Assembly: GCF_004366035.1 (NCBI RefSeq)
Contig: NZ_SOEE01000006.1
Span: 335,731 to 399,730 of the forward strand
Source of the DNA: Cytobacillus oceanisediminis
GTDB taxonomy: Bacteria; Bacillota; Bacilli; Bacillales; Cytobacillaceae
DNA: 64,000 bases
Direction of reading: 5' to 3'
Part shown: piece by piece, positions 61,630-64,000 of the stretch
Position numbering within the stretch: position 1 is the stretch's first letter
Layout: every line of letters begins with the position of its first letter
Position numbers and translations under genes: made by a program
Notes under the pieces: model-generated
Told to the model about the DNA's origin: nothing
The model's database searches: none
Seen by the model: the letters and a program-made list of their open reading frames with translations, nothing else

Positions 61630-61676
61630 TTGACAAATGTGGTAAAAAATTAGTACACTATTTATAAAGATTATAA
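61630..61676 (+). promoter_or_regulatory. perR: perR promoter with Per box
   Basis: -35 TTGACA 61630-61635, 18-nt spacer, -10 TACACT 61654-61659. TTATAAAGATTATAA at 61662-61676 matches TTATAATNATTATAA with one mismatch and overlaps the start point, so PerR should repress its own gene, as known in B. subtilis. Confidence 0.85.
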
Positions 61677-61711
61677 AGTAAGAATATTTGTTGGAAAAGA
61701 GGTGCATGGCG

Positions 61712-62149
61712 GTGGCGCATATGGAATTAAAAGAGGCGCTGGATACTTTAAAAGACACTGGAGTCCGTATCACTCCGCAGCGTCATGCGATACTTGAATA
61801 TTTAATAAACTCCATGTCACACCCTACTGCTGACGATATATACAAAGCATTAGAGGGTAAATTTCCAAATATGAGTGTGGCAACAGTTTACAATAATTTA
61901 CGAGTATTCCGTGAGGTTGGCCTGGTAAAGGAACTGACATATGGTGACGCATCCAGCCGCTTCGATTTTGTAACCACTCATCATTATCATGTCATATGTG
62001 AAAGCTGCGGCAAGATTGTAGACTTCCACTATCCTGGTCTTGATGAAGTAGAGCACCTTGCTTCACATGTTACAGGTTTTAAAATCAGCCATCATAGAAT
62101 GGAGATTTACGGAACGTGTCCGGAATGTGCAAGTAAAGAAGCTCACTAA
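61712..62149 (+). CDS. perR: Peroxide-responsive repressor PerR
   Basis: 145-residue Fur-family regulator, the same length as B. subtilis PerR. Helix-turn-helix [15 protein letters not shown] and [20 protein letters not shown]; regulatory-metal ligands in [18 protein letters not shown] (His, Asp, His set); structural zinc Cys pairs CESC and CPEC. The His residues oxidised on peroxide exposure in PerR are in place. GTG 61712 chosen (GAGGTG 7 nt upstream, and length fits); ATG 61706 is too close to the site. Controls peroxide defence; neighbour of bcp. Confidence 0.95.
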   Translation: MAHMELKEALDTLKDTGVRITPQRHAILEYLINSMSHPTADDIYKALEGKFPNMSVATVYNNLRVFREVGLVKELTYGDASSRFDFVTTHHYHVICESCGKIVDFHYPGLDEVEHLASHVTGFKISHHRMEIYGTCPECASKEAH

Positions 62150-62159
62150 TAAATTATTT

Positions 62160-62192
62160 AAAGCTGCCGGCTGTGTGCTGTCAGCTTTTTAT
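62160..62192 (+). terminator. Terminator of perR
   Basis: Arms AAAGCTG 62160-62166 and CAGCTTT 62182-62188 followed by TTATTTTT. Confidence 0.7.
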
Positions 62193-62200
62193 TTTTCCAT

Positions 62201-62228
62201 AAAAAAACCGGCTGTCAGACAGCCGGTC
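62201..62228 (-). terminator. Terminator of ygzB
   Basis: Arms ACCGGCTGT 62207-62215 and ACAGCCGGT 62219-62227, perfect, with a run of T's on the reverse strand (A-run 62201-62207). Confidence 0.9.
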
Positions 62229-62261
62229 CTTCTTGAACTTGAATATGAAGCAAGAGATAAA

Positions 62262-62618
62262 TCAGCTCTGCTTCGTATTTTTTTTGTTGTATTTTTCATC
62301 AAATTCAACGCCCTCAAGTTTTGGATCGAGCGTTAAAGGTTCATTGCAGTACATGCACATATCAACCCGGCCAAGCATCTTTGTATGTTTTCCGCAATTT
62401 GGGCAAACCACCTGCACGGTCTTTGTTGAAAGCATGCCGATCCAAAAATATACACCGGTGCTAGCAAGAATGCAGAGCATTCCAAGAAGCATAAATATTG
62501 TCATGAGAAGAGCGGAATTCCTAAAGAATATTCCGAGATACATAACGATAAATCCGATAAAAATTAAACTAAGGGCAAATGTGCGAATCTTATTGATTTT
62601 ATTTGAGTACTTAGCCAT
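62262..62618 (-). CDS. ygzB: YgzB family membrane zinc-ribbon protein
   Basis: 118 residues (B. subtilis YgzB 117). Two helices at about residues 12-32 and 38-62, then a zinc-ribbon pair CPNCG and CMYC near residues 72-93 and an acidic/basic tail. Found beside perR in Bacillus; function unknown. GGAGGGAGCAG precedes ATG 62618. Confidence 0.93.
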   Translation of the reverse strand: MAKYSNKINKIRTFALSLIFIGFIVMYLGIFFRNSALLMTIFMLLGMLCILASTGVYFWIGMLSTKTVQVVCPNCGKHTKMLGRVDMCMYCNEPLTLDPKLEGVEFDEKYNKKNTKQS

Positions 62619-62768
62619 TCTGCTCCCTCCTAAAAACTAACTATACCATACTCCTTTTGCTTAAATAAATATTAATATAGAATGGTGTCGAAAAATGTCT
62701 CACATTTAGGAAGGATTTCATTTATAATTGTCGAAGATATACGCTATCAATAAAATGGAGGAATTATG

Positions 62769-63644
62769 ATGGAAGATATTCTCCGTCCTATATATCAAGA
62801 ACGGGCAAGCCAGACAAACACTCTTGGCGTGATAATGACCGAAAAACTGCAAAAAGCTATTCCTGCTACGGATACATTTGATGCTGTACTGCTGATCCTT
62901 GTAGAGGAAGCAGATGAACCTGTGTTTGTTAAACATTACACATATAAAGATAAAAAAGCTGCTCTTCATATCGTGACAGACAAGCAGCTTCGCGAATGGA
63001 TCCTGCTGGGGTCGAACCGGAAGATCTTCGATTGGCTTTATAATGGGAAAGTTTTATTCGATCGAAATGAATATATTCATAACCTGAAGGTGGAATTAAG
63101 AGAATTTCCGTTTTATGGACGAAAATTAAAAATGGGTCTTGAGTTTGCTAAGCTGATCAGAAGATATATGGATGGCAAAGCCTTTTTTGAAAATCGCCAT
63201 TATTTTGATGCCTATAACCATATTGTTCATTCCCTTCATCACCTGGCCAGACTGGCTGTTATCGAAAATGGATTCCATCCAGAAGTAACTGTCTGGAACC
63301 AGGTAAAGCAAATTGAACCTGAAATAATGAAGCTATATGAAGAATTGGTGAATAGCCAGGAGCCTCTTGAAAAAAGACTGGAGCTTCTGTTTCTTGCAAG
63401 TGAATTTTTAATTCATTCAAGAACTAAGCAAGGAATCAACCATCTTGCAGATGTGCTTGCTGAAAAAGATGAATGGTCCATCCACGATATTATGAACCAT
63501 GAGGAGCTTTATCTATATGCAGTTGACTTAAGCATGCTTCTTGAGTATTTGATTGATAAGCATTTTATCGAAGTAGTAAATGTGGAAACAAAGGGTCAAG
63601 GAATTTATCACAGGTATTACAAGCTCAAAAAAAAATTATCGTAA
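62769..63644 (+). CDS. ygxA: YgxA nucleotidyltransferase-like protein
   Basis: 291 residues. N-terminal nucleotidyltransferase-like domain (MEDILRPIYQERA, then DTFDAVLLILVEEADEP, the strand with the family Asp), middle helices (MDGKAFFENRHYFDAYNHIV, ~residue 135) and a C-terminal winged-helix-like end. B. subtilis ygxA likewise lies just before rrnD. ATG 62769 is 7 nt after GGAGG; ATG 62766 is equally possible. Activity not shown. Confidence 0.9.
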   Translation: MEDILRPIYQERASQTNTLGVIMTEKLQKAIPATDTFDAVLLILVEEADEPVFVKHYTYKDKKAALHIVTDKQLREWILLGSNRKIFDWLYNGKVLFDRNEYIHNLKVELREFPFYGRKLKMGLEFAKLIRRYMDGKAFFENRHYFDAYNHIVHSLHHLARLAVIENGFHPEVTVWNQVKQIEPEIMKLYEELVNSQEPLEKRLELLFLASEFLIHSRTKQGINHLADVLAEKDEWSIHDIMNHEELYLYAVDLSMLLEYLIDKHFIEVVNVETKGQGIYHRYYKLKKKLS

Positions 63645-63661
63645 AAAAACTTTAAAAGTTA

Positions 63662-63690
63662 TTGACCTTTATTTAAATCCTTGTTATATT
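63662..63690 (+). promoter_or_regulatory. rRNA operon promoter P1
   Basis: TTGACC (63662-63667), 17-nt spacer, TATATT (63685-63690), preceded by an A/T-rich tract suited to an UP element. Confidence 0.8.
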
Positions 63691-63757
63691 TATATCCGTC
63701 GCTGCGATATGAACGAAAAACATTTTCACAGACGGCGGATAACTTATAAAAAAAGTG

Positions 63758-63787
63758 TTGACAACTAAAATCAACACATGTTATATT
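63758..63787 (+). promoter_or_regulatory. rRNA operon promoter P2
   Basis: TTGACA (63758-63763), 18-nt spacer, TATATT (63782-63787). P1 and P2 share GTTATATTTATA and a following GTCGCT, 96 nt apart. Confidence 0.82.
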
Positions 63788-63834
63788 TATAAAGTCGCTT
63801 CTGAGCGATTAGGTAAAATATAACAAAGAGAAAT

Positions 63835-63898
63835 TGTTCTTTGAAAACTGAACGAACAAAAACGTCAACGTTAATTCATTAGTCTTTTTTGAAAAGAC
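63835..63898 (+). promoter_or_regulatory. rRNA leader: boxA-type antitermination site and processing hairpin
   Basis: TGTTCTTTGAAAACTGAAC at 63835-63853 is the leader motif found before Bacillus rRNA genes (boxA-like). A small hairpin with arms GTCTTTT 63882-63888 and AAAAGAC 63892-63898 lies before the 16S start. Confidence 0.7.
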
Positions 63899-63920
63899 AA
63901 TTTATGAGCTTAATCAACTC

Positions 63921-64000
63921 TTATATGGAGAGTTTGATCCTGGCTCAGGACGAACGCTGGCGGCGTGCCTAATACATGCAAGTCGAGCGGACAGATGGGA
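63921..64000 (+). rRNA. 16S ribosomal RNA, 5' end (continues beyond window)
   Basis: GGAGAGTTTGATCCTGGCTC at 63927-63946 is the universal 16S 5' sequence, followed by GGACGAACGCTGGCGGCGTG and CCTAATACATGCAAGTCGAG. The 5' end is placed near 63921 by comparison with B. subtilis 16S. The first ~80 nt are in the window. The upstream order perR-ygzB-ygxA corresponds to rrnD. Confidence 0.97.

Overview
The window looks like the chromosome of an endospore-forming member of the Bacillaceae (Bacillus / Cytobacillus type). The reasons are AT-rich DNA, strong GGAGG ribosome binding sites, frequent TTG and GTG starts, small acid-soluble spore protein genes (sspK, a gamma-type sspE), and gene order matching Bacillus subtilis from yfhD to ygxA, ending in an rRNA operon (rrnD position). 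Species cannot be fixed from the sequence alone.

Layout. 1-7.6 kb: a peptide/nickel-type ABC transporter (ATPase cut by the window edge, two permeases) diverges from its likely binding lipoprotein, two paralogous cytosine-deaminase-like amidohydrolases and an ankyrin-repeat protein. 7.9-14.3 kb: small acetyltransferase, alpha/beta hydrolase, an MltG-like fragment protein, a YerD-type FMN glutamate-synthase-domain protein, an NAD(P)-binding protein, a YitT-family membrane protein and two tiny genes. 14.3-14.7 kb: a non-coding 52-bp tandem repeat array. 14.7-18.6 kb: proline use (putR, putP, putB). 18.9-23.4 kb: branched-chain amino acid ABC operon livJHMGF. 23.5-30.1 kb: a glycerophosphodiesterase-like protein, a heterodimeric ABC exporter with one degenerate ATP site, a VWA protein and an M20 peptidase. 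30.2-30.9 kb: a DoxX protein with two Rex/Fnr-like operators.

31-42.8 kb is the conserved block yfhD, yfhE, yfhF, recX, (SDR), yfhH, ypzG, sspK, yfhJ, yfhP, mutY, yfhS, fabL, sspE, ygaB, ygaC, ygaD. Then come an oligopeptide ABC operon (43-48.8 kb), an ArAE-type membrane protein (YgaE-like) and a 1.5-kilocodon glutamate synthase, which sit between ygaD and gsaB. From 55 kb: gsaB, a three-gene ABC-2 exporter, a K+ channel, bcp, two decayed genes (a D-2-hydroxyacid dehydrogenase remnant and a PduO cobalamin adenosyltransferase with an in-frame stop), perR with its own Per box, ygzB, ygxA, tandem rRNA promoters and the first ~80 nt of 16S rRNA.

Most of the window is ordinary core genome. The parts that best repay a second look are the 52-bp palindrome-bearing repeats, a ~20.5-bp periodic repeat near 9.1 kb, two elements sharing terminal inverted repeats, the amidohydrolase pair lacking two catalytic residues of cytosine deaminase, the paired Rex/Fnr sites exactly 100 bp apart, and the glutamate synthase promoter with CodY-like and cre sites. 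I saw no CRISPR array, prophage, insertion sequence, transposase or tRNA gene.
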